Assembly: GCA_035294305.1 (NCBI GenBank)
Contig: DATGLD010000046.1
Span: 36,930 to 100,929, forward strand
Length of the DNA stretch: 64,000 nt
Origin: DASRBN01 sp035294305
GTDB taxonomy: Bacteria > Chloroflexota > Ktedonobacteria > Ktedonobacterales > Ktedonobacteraceae
Reading direction: 5' to 3'
The notes under the pieces were generated by a model. That model did no database searches and was not told where the DNA came from. It saw nothing but the letters and a program-made list of their open reading frames with translations. Position numbers and translations under genes: made by a program. Of this stretch, positions 7,656 to 16,317 are shown in pieces. Positions within the stretch are counted from its first letter, which is position 1. The number at the start of each line of letters is the position of its first letter.

Positions 7656-8921
7656 TTATGCCGCGTCTCGCATCATCTCCTCCAGCGCGTTAAGCAGCCT
7701 ATCAAGCTCTTCGAGCGAATTATAGAAATGCGGCGAAATGCGCACAACATCGCTGCGGGCTGCGACATAGATAGAGCGAGCCGCCAGCTCATCCACGATA
7801 GAATGTATACTCATATCCTGGCGTTCAGGGTGTGGTTTGAAGCACACAATACCCGAACGCTCGCCCGCTCCCTGCGGCGAGACTACAGGATAACCCAGGC
7901 GCTCTAAGCCAGCGATGACGTACCCGGTCAATCCGAGAATACGCGCCTCCACCGCCTGCATGCCACCTGCGAGCGCCTCGAAAACGCCCAGAGAGGCATC
8001 CATACCGATAATAGGCAGGCGATTGGAAGAACTATGCTCAAAACGCCCTGCGCCCATCCTGAGTGGCTGGTTATGATTAAAGAAATCAAAAGGTGTCTCC
8101 ACGCTCAGCCATCCCCGGCGTGGCGTGCGCAGTTGGGGCAACAGCCTGTCCGAAATATAGAGAATGCCGCAGATCTGCGGGCCAAGCAACCACTTATGCG
8201 AGGCACCGGACAGGTAATCGACATCCAGTTCCTGCACATTGATATCAATCGAACCCAGCGCCTGCATGGCGTCGATGCCGCACAGCACGCCCCGTTCGTG
8301 GCAGTGACGCGCAAGAGCGGCGATATCATTGCGAAAACCCGTAGAGAACTCCACCAGGCTCAACGTCACCAGCCGCGTGCGCTCCGTAATATTCGCCACG
8401 ATATCCTCGACCACAATACGATGATTGCGGGCCGGAATCTGAATATAACGAACGCCGAGTTCTTCTAGATTCAGCCAGGGGTACACATTGCTTGGAAATT
8501 CGCCTTCCGCGCTGAGGATTATATCACCTTCCTGCCAGTTCAAACCTTGCGCAATCGTCATAAAACCATCGCCGGTACTGTAGGTAAACGCAACCTGATC
8601 AGGTCGGGCATGAATCAGTTGCGCCAACCGGCGATGGGACCCGCTTTCATAGGCCGACCAGCGCTCGAAATTGATGTTGCCATACACTGAAGTATCATCG
8701 ACATAGTCGTGTAGTGTTCGTGCTGTCGGTCGTGGAAGTGGGCCATTGGCCGCGTGATTCAAATAGGTGCAGTGCCGCGTCACCGGAAAGAAAAGCTCAC
8801 GTAGCTCTGTAACGCCCTCTTCCTCGCCCGAAAACTCGTGTTCTCCCTCTTCCAAAAGCAGCAGCGGTTGCAGCATATCGTCTAGCGAGGGAAGTGGCGG
8901 AATGTGGTCGTGATTGGCCAT
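7656..8921 (-). CDS. class V aminotransferase (PLP enzyme, cysteine desulfurase/epimerase-like)
   Basis: This 421-residue fold-type I PLP enzyme belongs to the class V group (NifS/isopenicillin N epimerase-like). The Schiff-base lysine lies in SGASHKWLLGPQICGILY, preceded by the PLP-binding aspartate in CGIDAMQALGSIDI. The N-terminal 45 residues form an acidic extension before LRELFFPVTRHCTYLNHAANGPLPRPT, the typical family opening. No cysteine lies in a desulfurase-type active-site loop that I can identify, so a desulfurase role is unsure. GGAG lies about 13 bp before the ATG. It is separated by 80 bp from the WYL regulator upstream on the same strand, which might control it. Confidence 0.82.
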   Translation of the reverse strand: MANHDHIPPLPSLDDMLQPLLLLEEGEHEFSGEEEGVTELRELFFPVTRHCTYLNHAANGPLPRPTARTLHDYVDDTSVYGNINFERWSAYESGSHRRLAQLIHARPDQVAFTYSTGDGFMTIAQGLNWQEGDIILSAEGEFPSNVYPWLNLEELGVRYIQIPARNHRIVVEDIVANITERTRLVTLSLVEFSTGFRNDIAALARHCHERGVLCGIDAMQALGSIDINVQELDVDYLSGASHKWLLGPQICGILYISDRLLPQLRTPRRGWLSVETPFDFFNHNQPLRMGAGRFEHSSSNRLPIIGMDASLGVFEALAGGMQAVEARILGLTGYVIAGLERLGYPVVSPQGAGERSGIVCFKPHPERQDMSIHSIVDELAARSIYVAARSDVVRISPHFYNSLEELDRLLNALEEMMRDAA

Positions 8922-9001
8922 AACAAAAGATAGCTCCTTGCTAATCTGGATAGTTGTGTATGCCCCATGAAAGGATCAGATGGATTGAATCCTCATGAGT
9001 T

Positions 9002-10021
9002 TCAGTATAGCATATCTCGTGCCACTCCAGGATGATCATTCGTTCGCCCTGGAACCGAATCCTGACTTTGATAAAGAGCAACAATGCTCTTGGCCACCTC
9101 GATCACCTTCTCACGCAATTCCTGCGGCTCTACGACAATCACCTGCGCGCCAAAGCTCAATACGTACTCACAGGCATTATGTTCGCCTTCAAACAGCATC
9201 GCCACCCGTACCCAGCCATCGGCCTCTGGTGGTTCGGTGCTGGTGATGCGCGCGTATCTGCCCGCCGTGCGCATATATGCCAGGATAGCCGGATCGACGC
9301 GCAGCGTTGCAGGATAGCGCGGCAAATTGGCCTTGAAGTCGCTGGACGATTGTTCCCAGTATGCCGCCAGGTCAAAATCGGCGGGACGTATAAATGGCTC
9401 ATCAGTAATCCTGGCGTCTTGTACGCGCGAGACACGATACGTGCGCGGCTCGCCCTCTACTGCCGCCACAAAGTACCACACACTTCCCTTTGCTACTAAC
9501 CCCAGCGGATCAACTAATCGTTCAACGCACGTATCATCGCTCCGCCGGTACGCCAGTTGCACCCGGCGTTCCTGCCAGATGGCATTCTGTAGCGTTGGTA
9601 GATAAGGAATCGCCTCCTCCTGACTACTCCAACTCCGCGCATCGATATGAATACGATTGCGCACGGATGAGGCATTGGAACGCGCGAGCGATGGCAGTGC
9701 GGCAAGCAGCTTGATCAGGGCAGCCTCCGATGCCTGGCGCAGCCCAAGGTCGGCCAGCAGGCGTGCAGGCCCGGTGACAAAGAGCGCCTGAATTTCCGCC
9801 TCGCTCAGCCCGGTCAGATTCGTCGAATAGGGCTCCATCAGCCTCCAACCGCCACCCGTGCCGCGTTCGGCCACCACCGGCACCCCTGCCGCGCCCAGCG
9901 CCTCCATATCGCGATGGATAGTGCGCTCCGAAACCTCCAGGCGTTTCGCCAGTTCGCGCGCCGTCATGCGGCGATGTACCTGTAAGAGTAACAGGATGGA
10001 AAGTAATCGATCAGCACGCAT
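9002..10021 (-). CDS. YafY-type transcriptional regulator (HTH + WYL domain)
   Basis: The 339-residue protein has an HTH_11-type DNA-binding domain at 1-60 (MTARELAKRLEVSERTIHRDMEALGAAGVPV) and a WYL domain around 140-225 (LAYRRSDDTCVERLVDPLGLVAKGSVWYFVAAVEGEPRTYRVSRV), with a WCX-like C-terminal part. WYL domains sense ligands, often nucleic-acid or nucleotide related. GAGAGG precedes the ATG at 10021. It is divergent from the sigma factor gene and precedes the class V aminotransferase gene. A palindrome upstream at 10079 may be its operator. Confidence 0.9.
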   Translation of the reverse strand: MRADRLLSILLLLQVHRRMTARELAKRLEVSERTIHRDMEALGAAGVPVVAERGTGGGWRLMEPYSTNLTGLSEAEIQALFVTGPARLLADLGLRQASEAALIKLLAALPSLARSNASSVRNRIHIDARSWSSQEEAIPYLPTLQNAIWQERRVQLAYRRSDDTCVERLVDPLGLVAKGSVWYFVAAVEGEPRTYRVSRVQDARITDEPFIRPADFDLAAYWEQSSSDFKANLPRYPATLRVDPAILAYMRTAGRYARITSTEPPEADGWVRVAMLFEGEHNACEYVLSFGAQVIVVEPQELREKVIEVAKSIVALYQSQDSVPGRTNDHPGVARDMLY

Positions 10022-10078
10022 ATGCCAATATTTCCTCTCGTTTGTTGGAGCCGGGCGCTTCCTTTGTTCTATCAGTAT

Positions 10079-10091
10079 TGTATACTATACA
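10079..10091. promoter_or_regulatory. palindromic candidate operator upstream of the WYL regulator
   Basis: TGTATA-C-TATACA is a perfect 6+1+6 inverted repeat 58 bp upstream of the regulator start and in the divergent gap to the sigma factor gene. An HTH dimer could bind here. It may also simply be an AT-rich -10 region. Confidence 0.35.
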
Positions 10092-10302
10092 TGCGGGGCG
10101 GATACCACCCTCATCTGCCCCGTTTATTCTTTCTAACCCTCACTATCTCATACCCTGTGAGACTGGCTCCGCTTTCAGCGTATTTCTAGTAAGGGGATTC
10201 CGCTCTCTGCTCGTAGCGGAGCTTACTCTCGCTTTCTTCTATGCAATAGAAATCGACTCTTTGCGTCTTATACACTGAGCGAACGATTGGGCAGAATAGT
10301 TT

Positions 10303-10947
10303 ATGGATATCAGTAGCGAAGTAGGAACACCACTTACAGGTACAGGCCTCTCTATCTGGCCCGTACCGAAAAAGGCTGAGCATGCGCCCGTGTCCTTTCC
10401 TGCTGTTCAATCAGAAAAACTGGCTGCCGGTTCAGGAGCGAAAAAGCTCTCCTTTGACGATCTGTACGCGCAGTATTATCCGCGCGTCCTGGCCTATTTG
10501 CGTTTTCGCACCGGTACGATGGATGTCGCGGAGGAACTGGTATCGCTCGTCTTCGAGCGCGCCTTGATCCATCTATCCGACCTGCAAGCACCGGGCGCTG
10601 CCGGCGCGTGGCTTTTTCGTATCGCTCGTAATTGTGTCTCCGATTATTTCCGGAGGCACCAGTTCGATCTCTCTTTGGAGACGCTCGTCGATGCAAATCA
10701 CCTTTGCGAGCGCTCACCAGAGGAAGTCATCGTTGCACGTGAGGAGCGCATGCTGTTACTTACTTACCTCAATCGTCTCTCGGAACGTGAGCGCGAGGTA
10801 ATTGGCCTGAAGTTTGTCGCATGCCTGCAAAATCGTGAAATCGCGCGTGTCCTGCATATACCCGAGGGCACTGTCAGTTCGCTCCTTCACAGGGCGCTTG
10901 CACGCCTGCGAGAAGCCCTCAATGGGGAAGGAGGGTACAATCGATGA
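10303..10947 (+). CDS. ECF-type RNA polymerase sigma factor
   Basis: The 214-residue protein has sigma region 2 (FDDLYAQYYPRVLAYLRFRTGTMDVAEELVSLVFERALIHL...GAWLFRIARNCVSDYFRR, about 48-110) and region 4 (LSERERREVIGLKFVACLQNREIARVLHIPEGTVSSLLHRALARLREAL, about 160-210), with no region 3. A 45-residue low-complexity N-terminal extension precedes region 2. Its stop overlaps the next start by 4 bp (ATGA), pairing it with a single-pass membrane protein that is the likely anti-sigma factor. The upstream ribosome binding site is weak. Target promoters are unknown. Confidence 0.92.
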   Translation: MDISSEVGTPLTGTGLSIWPVPKKAEHAPVSFPAVQSEKLAAGSGAKKLSFDDLYAQYYPRVLAYLRFRTGTMDVAEELVSLVFERALIHLSDLQAPGAAGAWLFRIARNCVSDYFRRHQFDLSLETLVDANHLCERSPEEVIVAREERMLLLTYLNRLSEREREVIGLKFVACLQNREIARVLHIPEGTVSSLLHRALARLREALNGEGGYNR

Positions 10948-11852
10948 AGTATGTTGAGGACAATTTTATCAATCACAGCTTCGATGACGCAGAACTGTCC
11001 TGGATGGATGCCCTGGATGCCATCGCTATCGACGGCCAGCGCTCTCCCATCGAGTCCTTAAAGGCGGGTACAGAGAACGAGGAAGATGAGGAACAGGCAT
11101 TGTTGCGCCTGGCCGCGCAACTGAGCGACACGCTTGCTCCGCTGCGCGAGCTGCATGCCCCCGATAGAGCGCAAAAGCAACGTTTGAAAGTTCAACTCAA
11201 AGCTGCGCTCGCGCAAAAAGTGCGCCGGCGTCGCTGGTATCGTAACCTGGTCATAGCCGCGGCCATCCTCATGTTCGTGTTGCTAGGGCCAGGCGTGCTG
11301 CTGGAGATCAACCTTGCCAGGGAGTGGAATAGAGGAGCTATCGGGGTCAATGAACCGGGAAGGTTGTTAGCGACAGGCACTCCAACCAGCGGTGTCAGCG
11401 TACCCGGATATGTCACCAGCCCCACCCGTCCCCCTACACCGCAATCTCATGTCACGCCAGCGCCTCATAGCAAGATCAAACTTCTCCTGCCGCCGGAGAA
11501 TATGCCCGGGGTCGTAGAGGTTGATACACCTTTTATCATGCAAACGAACAACGTCCTGTACAAGTATTTCGCGCACTATGTCGTTGACGCGCAGGATGTC
11601 TTTTTATATGAAGACCCTGGTATGCCGCCACCATCTCCCACGGCTTTTAATGGCCTGCACCTGGTCTCTATCGGCTCAATCAAAGGATGGTTGGGCCAGG
11701 ATATGTCTGGCAGAAACATTCTGAACTGGTTCCAGGATGGTTTTTATTGCCAGATCACCAGCTCGCTGCCGATCTCCCAGCTGGCCAACTTCGCCAGCCA
11801 CTTCCAGGTCGTTCAGCATAATATTACGGCGGTTCTCTATCCATGGGGATAG
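10944..11852 (+). CDS. single-pass membrane protein, putative anti-sigma factor
   Basis: The 302-residue protein has an acidic cytosolic N-terminus (1-75), a basic RRRRWYR stretch, one membrane helix (NLVIAAAILMFVLLGPGVLL, about 95-115), a Pro/Thr-rich linker and an extracytoplasmic domain of about 130 residues. No zinc-binding HxxxCxxC anti-sigma motif is present, so it is not a ZAS-type anti-sigma. The role is inferred from the ATGA overlap with the sigma gene and the membrane topology. The stop codon TAG is followed at once by AGGGAGCAGATTTATCGCC, a dispersed repeat motif. Confidence 0.7.
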   Translation: MKYVEDNFINHSFDDAELSWMDALDAIAIDGQRSPIESLKAGTENEEDEEQALLRLAAQLSDTLAPLRELHAPDRAQKQRLKVQLKAALAQKVRRRRWYRNLVIAAAILMFVLLGPGVLLEINLAREWNRGAIGVNEPGRLLATGTPTSGVSVPGYVTSPTRPPTPQSHVTPAPHSKIKLLLPPENMPGVVEVDTPFIMQTNNVLYKYFAHYVVDAQDVFLYEDPGMPPPSPTAFNGLHLVSIGSIKGWLGQDMSGRNILNWFQDGFYCQITSSLPISQLANFASHFQVVQHNITAVLYPWG

Positions 11853-11875
11853 AGGGAGCAGATTTATCGCCTCCA
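11850..11875. repeat. family C dispersed repeat at a stop codon
   Basis: TAGAGGGAGCAGATTTATCGC starts at the TAG stop codon of the putative anti-sigma gene. The closest copy is at 29022 (GTAGGGACTAGATTTATCGC). Confidence 0.5.
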
Positions 11876-11916
11876 GATTGGCCCTCACCCTGGTTGCCTC
11901 TATGGAGGGCTCTCCG

Positions 11917-14202
11917 TTACGGCATGCTTGCCGCGGCACGTAAGCGATTGGCCTGCTCCTCAGCAGAGCGCGCTTCCTGCCGCCGCCGCAGACCTTTTAG
12001 CGCCTCCGCCTTGCGCAGCCAGTTATCGGGATCTTTCGGGTGCAGGTGAATGGCCTCATCTGCCGCCTTCAATCCCTCCTCGTAATATCCCAACCGGTTC
12101 AGCACCAATGCCTTATTATGCCAGGCCGTTGTCAGCCGCGAATTTAATTGTAGAGCGCGCTCATAGGCCCGCAAGGCCTGTACGTAATCGCCCAGGTTAT
12201 ACAACGCATTGCCGCGCCCATTCCAGGCAAACGCGAAATTGGGGTCGATCTTCAGCGCCACATCATAAGTCCTCAATGCCTCCTGGTAGCGACCCAATTG
12301 CCGCAACACACCTCCTTTGCCGCTCCATGCCGGGGCATGCCGCCCATCCAGTTGCAGCGCCCTATCGTATGATTCCAGCGCCCGCGTATAATCCCCCAAT
12401 TCGTCCAGCACGTTGCCGCGCCGGTTCCATGCCTCCGCGAATTTCGCGTCTTCTCGCAGAGCCCTATCGAACATCCCTAGCGCCTGCTTCAATTTGCGCT
12501 GCGCGTACAAAACCTGCCCCTTGCCAAAATATGCTGGGGCGTAATGATTATCCAGATTCAGCGCCTCGTTGAAAGCCTCCAGCGCCTCTTCGTAGCGCCG
12601 CATATCGTAGAGTACCGTCCCTTTGCCGTTCCAGGCCGGCACCAGCGATGGATTGCAGCTGCATGCCTGCTCGTATGCCTTCAGCGCGGCCGGCAGTTGC
12701 CCCAGTTCGTGCAGCGCATTTCCCTTGCCGCTCCATGATGTCGCGATCAGCGGCCCGTAGGTCAGCGCCTTGTTGAAAGCCTCCAGCGCCTCGCGATAGC
12801 GTTTGAGCGTATTCAGCACCAGCCCCTTGTTATTCCAGGCCTGCGCCAGTTCTGGATCGAGGCGCAGCGCCTGCTCGAATGCTTGCAGCGCCTCTTCGTG
12901 TCGTCCCAACGCGCTCAGAGCCGCCCCCTTACCATTATAGGCCGCTGCGTTCCCTGGATCGAGTTGCAGCGCCCGTTCGAAAGCCTGCAGCGCCTCATTG
13001 TGCCGGTGTAGCGTACTCAGAGCCGTCCCTTTGCCATTCCAGGAAGTGACCAGCGTTGGATTCAACTGCAAGGCCCGTTCGAAAGCCTCCAACGCCAGTT
13101 GATGTTGTCCGCGCATCCCCTGTGTCAACCCGTAGCCCTGCCAGCCCACCGAACTCGTCGTCTGCGTCTGCAACGCCTTTGTATAGACGGCCAGCGCCTC
13201 GTCCAGGCGTTTCTGTGTATAGAGCGTATGCGCCTCTTCCAACGGGTCCGTCGTCACTGCCGCGTGCACGCCGGTTGTGCGTGCCGAATTGTTGATTTCT
13301 TCCAGGCGCGTCACCACATCCTGCGCGCTGGCCGGTCGCTTGTCCGTGTCCATCTCCAGCATTTGTTTGAGCAATGCATCGATACGTGGATCGACATCGG
13401 GATTCACCTGCGAAACCGGACGGAAGAAAAATGGCTGCTCGCTTGGATCAATGCCTGTCAGCAGGTGATGCAATAACGCGCCCAGGCTGTAGATATCCGA
13501 ACGCGGCGTACTCTGCGCTTTGCCATATTGTTCGGGGGCCGCGTATCCCGGCGACCCGAGCGCCACCGTATCGTGCTGCTTGCCCGGCTTGAAAATACGC
13601 GCAATGCCAAAATCGATCAGAAAGAGGTGCCCGCTGTCGCTAATCATTACATTCGCAGGCTTCAGGTCGCGAAACACAATCGGTGGCTGGTGATTATGCA
13701 GGTAGCTCAACACATCGCACAGCTGCTCTGCCCATTTGATCACCTGGTCTGTTGGCAAGGGACCGCCTCCGATGCTCTCCAGGTACTCCTCCAGCGTCTG
13801 GCCCTCGATAAAATCCATCACCAGGTACGAACGATCATTTTCCGTGAAGTTGTCATAAATGCGCGGCAAATTTGGATGTACCAGGTCCGCGAGCAGGTGT
13901 GCCTCGCGGTCAAAGGCCTCTTTCGCCTCTTGCAGGCGTGCTGGGGGCAATCCGGCGCTGCTCATCTCCTTGATTGCCACCGGGCGATTATTGAACCTCG
14001 TATCGGCCGCCTTGTAAACAGCGCCCATACCACCCTGCCCAATCCTGTTCAACAACTGGTAGCGACCGGCAAGCAGCGTCTGCTCCGGCAGAGAGCCTGT
14101 GGTATGTGTAAAAGGCAGCAGCATCGCGCAATGCTGGCAAAATTTCGCCGTTGATGGGTTCGCCGCCCCACAATTCTCACAAAAAAGTTCTTGCGATGTC
14201 AT
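11917..14202 (-). CDS. Ser/Thr protein kinase with N-terminal zinc ribbon and about 12 TPRs
   Basis: From MTSQELF the protein has 761 residues. A zinc ribbon (FCENCGAANPSTAKFCQHC) covers 7-25. The kinase domain (about 48-320) has the Gly loop GQGGMGAVY, AIKEM lysine, FRDLKPANV catalytic loop (F in place of the usual H of HRD) and DFG in LIDFGIARIF. About 12 TPR units of 34 residues fill 345-755 with the repeated core WNGKGxxLxxLGRxEEAL. There is no membrane helix, so the kinase is cytosolic, unlike PASTA kinases. TPRs probably bind partner proteins. The longer frame to 14259 lacks support. Gene stands alone. Confidence 0.93.
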   Translation of the reverse strand: MTSQELFCENCGAANPSTAKFCQHCAMLLPFTHTTGSLPEQTLLAGRYQLLNRIGQGGMGAVYKAADTRFNNRPVAIKEMSSAGLPPARLQEAKEAFDREAHLLADLVHPNLPRIYDNFTENDRSYLVMDFIEGQTLEEYLESIGGGPLPTDQVIKWAEQLCDVLSYLHNHQPPIVFRDLKPANVMISDSGHLFLIDFGIARIFKPGKQHDTVALGSPGYAAPEQYGKAQSTPRSDIYSLGALLHHLLTGIDPSEQPFFFRPVSQVNPDVDPRIDALLKQMLEMDTDKRPASAQDVVTRLEEINNSARTTGVHAAVTTDPLEEAHTLYTQKRLDEALAVYTKALQTQTTSSVGWQGYGLTQGMRGQHQLALEAFERALQLNPTLVTSWNGKGTALSTLHRHNEALQAFERALQLDPGNAAAYNGKGAALSALGRHEEALQAFEQALRLDPELAQAWNNKGLVLNTLKRYREALEAFNKALTYGPLIATSWSGKGNALHELGQLPAALKAYEQACSCNPSLVPAWNGKGTVLYDMRRYEEALEAFNEALNLDNHYAPAYFGKGQVLYAQRKLKQALGMFDRALREDAKFAEAWNRRGNVLDELGDYTRALESYDRALQLDGRHAPAWSGKGGVLRQLGRYQEALRTYDVALKIDPNFAFAWNGRGNALYNLGDYVQALRAYERALQLNSRLTTAWHNKALVLNRLGYYEEGLKAADEAIHLHPKDPDNWLRKAEALKGLRRRQEARSAEEQANRLRAAASMP

Positions 14203-14250
14203 CTGTCTTTTTCGCTTCGTCTTTTCGCATACGATGAGGAAAGTGCTCGT

Positions 14251-14285
14251 CCATTTCATGCTGAGCGCAGCAAAGCATGAAATGG
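14251..14285. repeat. inverted repeat upstream of the kinase gene
   Basis: Arms CCATTTCATGCT and AGCATGAAATGG flank an 11-nt loop (GAGCGCAGCAA) about 50 bp before the kinase start. The pattern TGCTGAGCGCAGCAAAGCA resembles short hairpin elements found dispersed in many bacterial genomes. It could be a leader hairpin. Confidence 0.6.
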
Positions 14286-14468
14286 CAGCGGGCCTTTTTC
14301 ATGGCGTTACTATCAGTCAAATGCTTCTCATCCATCTATATGATAGCACAGTTTTCGTAGGGCGATGCACAAGCGCCGGTGATGAAGTTTCACCAGCACA
14401 AGAGAGAAGGAGCAGTGATGCGTATCATGGCCCGGGCCAGGCGAATTGTCAATTTTGCTTGTTAAAAC

Positions 14469-15332
14469 TCATCGCCGGCCATCAACCTCTTTTGCTATCC
14501 GTAACCATTCCTCGATGCTCAACGTTTCGGCCCGGCGGCTCGCATCGATGCCTGCCGCCATCAATAATGCTCTCACCTTTTCATCTTTACAATGCAGCCC
14601 ATGTGCCAGCGCATTGTGCAACTGCTTGCGCTTCTCCGAAAAACCCGCCTGCACCACACGGAAAAATGTATCTCGCTCCTGTAGGGACAGCGCCTGGCGC
14701 CCGTCCTTGCCATCATTTACCTCTACGCGTAAGATCGCCGAATCAACCTTAGGCGCGGGATAAAATGCGCGGGCCGGAACGCGCGCAATAATTTTTGGCT
14801 TCCCGTAGAATTGCACACTGATCGCCAGTACGCTCAAATCGCCCGGTTCGGCTACGATTCGTTGCGCAACCTCAAACTGCACCATTACCACAATCAAACG
14901 TGGAGGATTGTCGCTTTCCAGGAAATGGCGAAAGGTGGGTGCCGTAATATAGTACGGCAAATTCGCCACCAGCTTATACGGCTCCTGGCCGAATACCGTT
15001 GCCGGATCGAGATAGAGGAGGTTGCGGGCCACCAGTTCAACATTAGGGAAATCCCGCGTCGTCTCCGCCAGCAACTCTAGCATATCCCGCTCTAGCTCTA
15101 CTGCCACTACGCGTCTGGCCTGCTTCGCTAATTCCCGTGTCAAAACGCCCGTGCCTGCGCCAACTTCCAGCACCGAGTCATCTGCAGCAATCTCAGCTGC
15201 CTCCACAATCCGCTGTAGCACCGCGCGGTCAACTAAAAAATTTTGCCCGAACGATTTGTTCGGGCGCATGTCATGCGCATACAGCAGATTCCGCAACTCG
15301 CGTAAATCCGTCAAATCTATCTCGTTACGCAT
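14469..15332 (-). CDS. rsmA: 16S rRNA (adenine1518-N6/adenine1519-N6)-dimethyltransferase
   Basis: RsmA (KsgA) dimethylates two adjacent adenines in helix 45 of 16S rRNA late in 30S assembly. The 287-residue protein has PNKSFGQNFLVD (23-34), SAM motif I SVLEVGAGTGVLT, and the catalytic NLPYYITAP motif. The C-terminal domain has FYPAPKVDSAILRVEV and FFRVVQAGFSEKRKQLHNAL. Between these two blocks the segment KDGRQALSLQ is encoded by bases 14678-14707, which match a dispersed intergenic repeat; the segment is longer than in B. subtilis RsmA by about five residues. Function should be intact because this loop varies in the family. Confidence 0.95.
   Translation of the reverse strand: MRNEIDLTDLRELRNLLYAHDMRPNKSFGQNFLVDRAVLQRIVEAAEIAADDSVLEVGAGTGVLTRELAKQARRVVAVELERDMLELLAETTRDFPNVELVARNLLYLDPATVFGQEPYKLVANLPYYITAPTFRHFLESDNPPRLIVVMVQFEVAQRIVAEPGDLSVLAISVQFYGKPKIIARVPARAFYPAPKVDSAILRVEVNDGKDGRQALSLQERDTFFRVVQAGFSEKRKQLHNALAHGLHCKDEKVRALLMAAGIDASRRAETLSIEEWLRIAKEVDGRR
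14678..14707. repeat. family B dispersed repeat inside the rsmA coding region
   Basis: CCTGTAGGGACAGCGCCTGG, continuing to CCGTCCT, differs at only about three positions from the intergenic copy at 23918-23947. It keeps the rsmA frame open on the minus strand, giving KDGRQALSLQ. Confidence 0.75.
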
Positions 15333-15345
15333 AAAACCTCTACCA

Positions 15346-15379
15346 CTGTAGGGATAGGGCCTGCCGCCTGGCCTCTACC
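15346..15379. repeat. degenerate family B repeat between rsmA and its upstream gene
   Basis: CTGTAGGGATAGGGCCTGCC followed by GCCTGGCCTCTACC is a diverged copy. On the minus strand its last bases contain the TAG stop codon of the gene ending at 15375. Confidence 0.5.
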
Positions 15380-16004
15380 ACCAGTAAGGGCCATTGGGCC
15401 AACTGCGACCACGCCAGCGCTGTGGCCGGCCAGAATTGTTTGAGCCGCCAGGCCTGAACATTCGCCTCAACAGGCCGGAGAAAACAACCAGAATGATAAG
15501 CGGCACGATCAAAACAAACAGTATCAGCCCAACCATGGCCCCGAGAATATCTGCGCCGGCTCCCACCAGCATTCCGCCATGTGTCACCAGCCCCTCTATC
15601 AAAGCAACAATCACCAGGACAAGCATAATAAATCCGAACCGTACAGGCGCGCGCCTGTGCTGCTGTGGTCGCGCCCATGGCGGCACGCCCTGCCCTTGCC
15701 CTCCTACCCCAGCGCCCCCTCTATAATCGTAAGGGTTATAAGGCCCATATCCACGTTGATACGTGCTGGCGCTCCCATCGGAATACGCCTGTTCCTGCTC
15801 GCCCGGGTGGCCTATAATGTAAGGGCTAGATTGATCGCGCCCCAGATCGCGTTCACTATAGCTTGATGGCGGCTCATCTCTCGGCGCGGCCCCCTGATCT
15901 AGTTCGCCGGACCAGGAATAGGGAGCGCGCGGGTAATAGACCTCGTCAAGTGAAGCATCCTGTTCCTGCGCCTGGAATTGTGGGTCAAACTCTTGCTGGC
16001 TCAT
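15375..16004 (-). CDS. membrane protein with disordered N-terminal half, unknown function
   Basis: The 209-residue protein begins with about 115 polar, Gln/Ser/Tyr/Gly-rich residues (SYSERDLGRDQSSPY, YGPYNPYDYRGGAGVGGQGQG), then has two membrane segments (FGFIMLVLVIVALIEGLV and ILGAMVGLILFVLIVPLIILVVF) and an Arg/Trp-rich tail ending GPYWW. I do not recognise a family. GGAAACC precedes the ATG. It lies 42 bp upstream of rsmA on the same strand and is divergent from the PBP gene, so a cell-envelope role is possible but not shown. Confidence 0.65.
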   Translation of the reverse strand: MSQQEFDPQFQAQEQDASLDEVYYPRAPYSWSGELDQGAAPRDEPPSSYSERDLGRDQSSPYIIGHPGEQEQAYSDGSASTYQRGYGPYNPYDYRGGAGVGGQGQGVPPWARPQQHRRAPVRFGFIMLVLVIVALIEGLVTHGGMLVGAGADILGAMVGLILFVLIVPLIILVVFSGLLRRMFRPGGSNNSGRPQRWRGRSWPNGPYWW

Positions 16005-16317
16005 TGTTGGTTTCCTACCGCTCCTATGAGCATAATCCCTCTATCACCTACTATACATCACTACGTCGCGTCATGGCCAGGGTTGCAAATGCGAGCGAGC
16101 ACAAGAGTTCGCCCGTTTTTGCGCCTTGATATACAATAGTACATCATCGGGTACAGCCTGAAACGAGCAGCCTTCCCAGTGCGTTATACATTAGTGAAAC
16201 TCAATAATGCGACAAGCAAACGGTGTAGGTGGGGGAAAGGGCACCGTCTGGCAAAGGACATGGTTCCGGGCATCCCATCGCCCTATTTTCCTGTTTCAAT
16301 TGGAGAAAGTCATCAAT
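16005..16317. other. 313-bp divergent promoter region
   Basis: The gap separates the divergent 15375 and PBP genes. A TATACAAT stretch at 16130-16137 could be a -10 for the PBP gene, but no good -35 is seen. In-frame codons run up to 16207, yet a ribosome binding site is found only before 16318. Confidence 0.45.
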
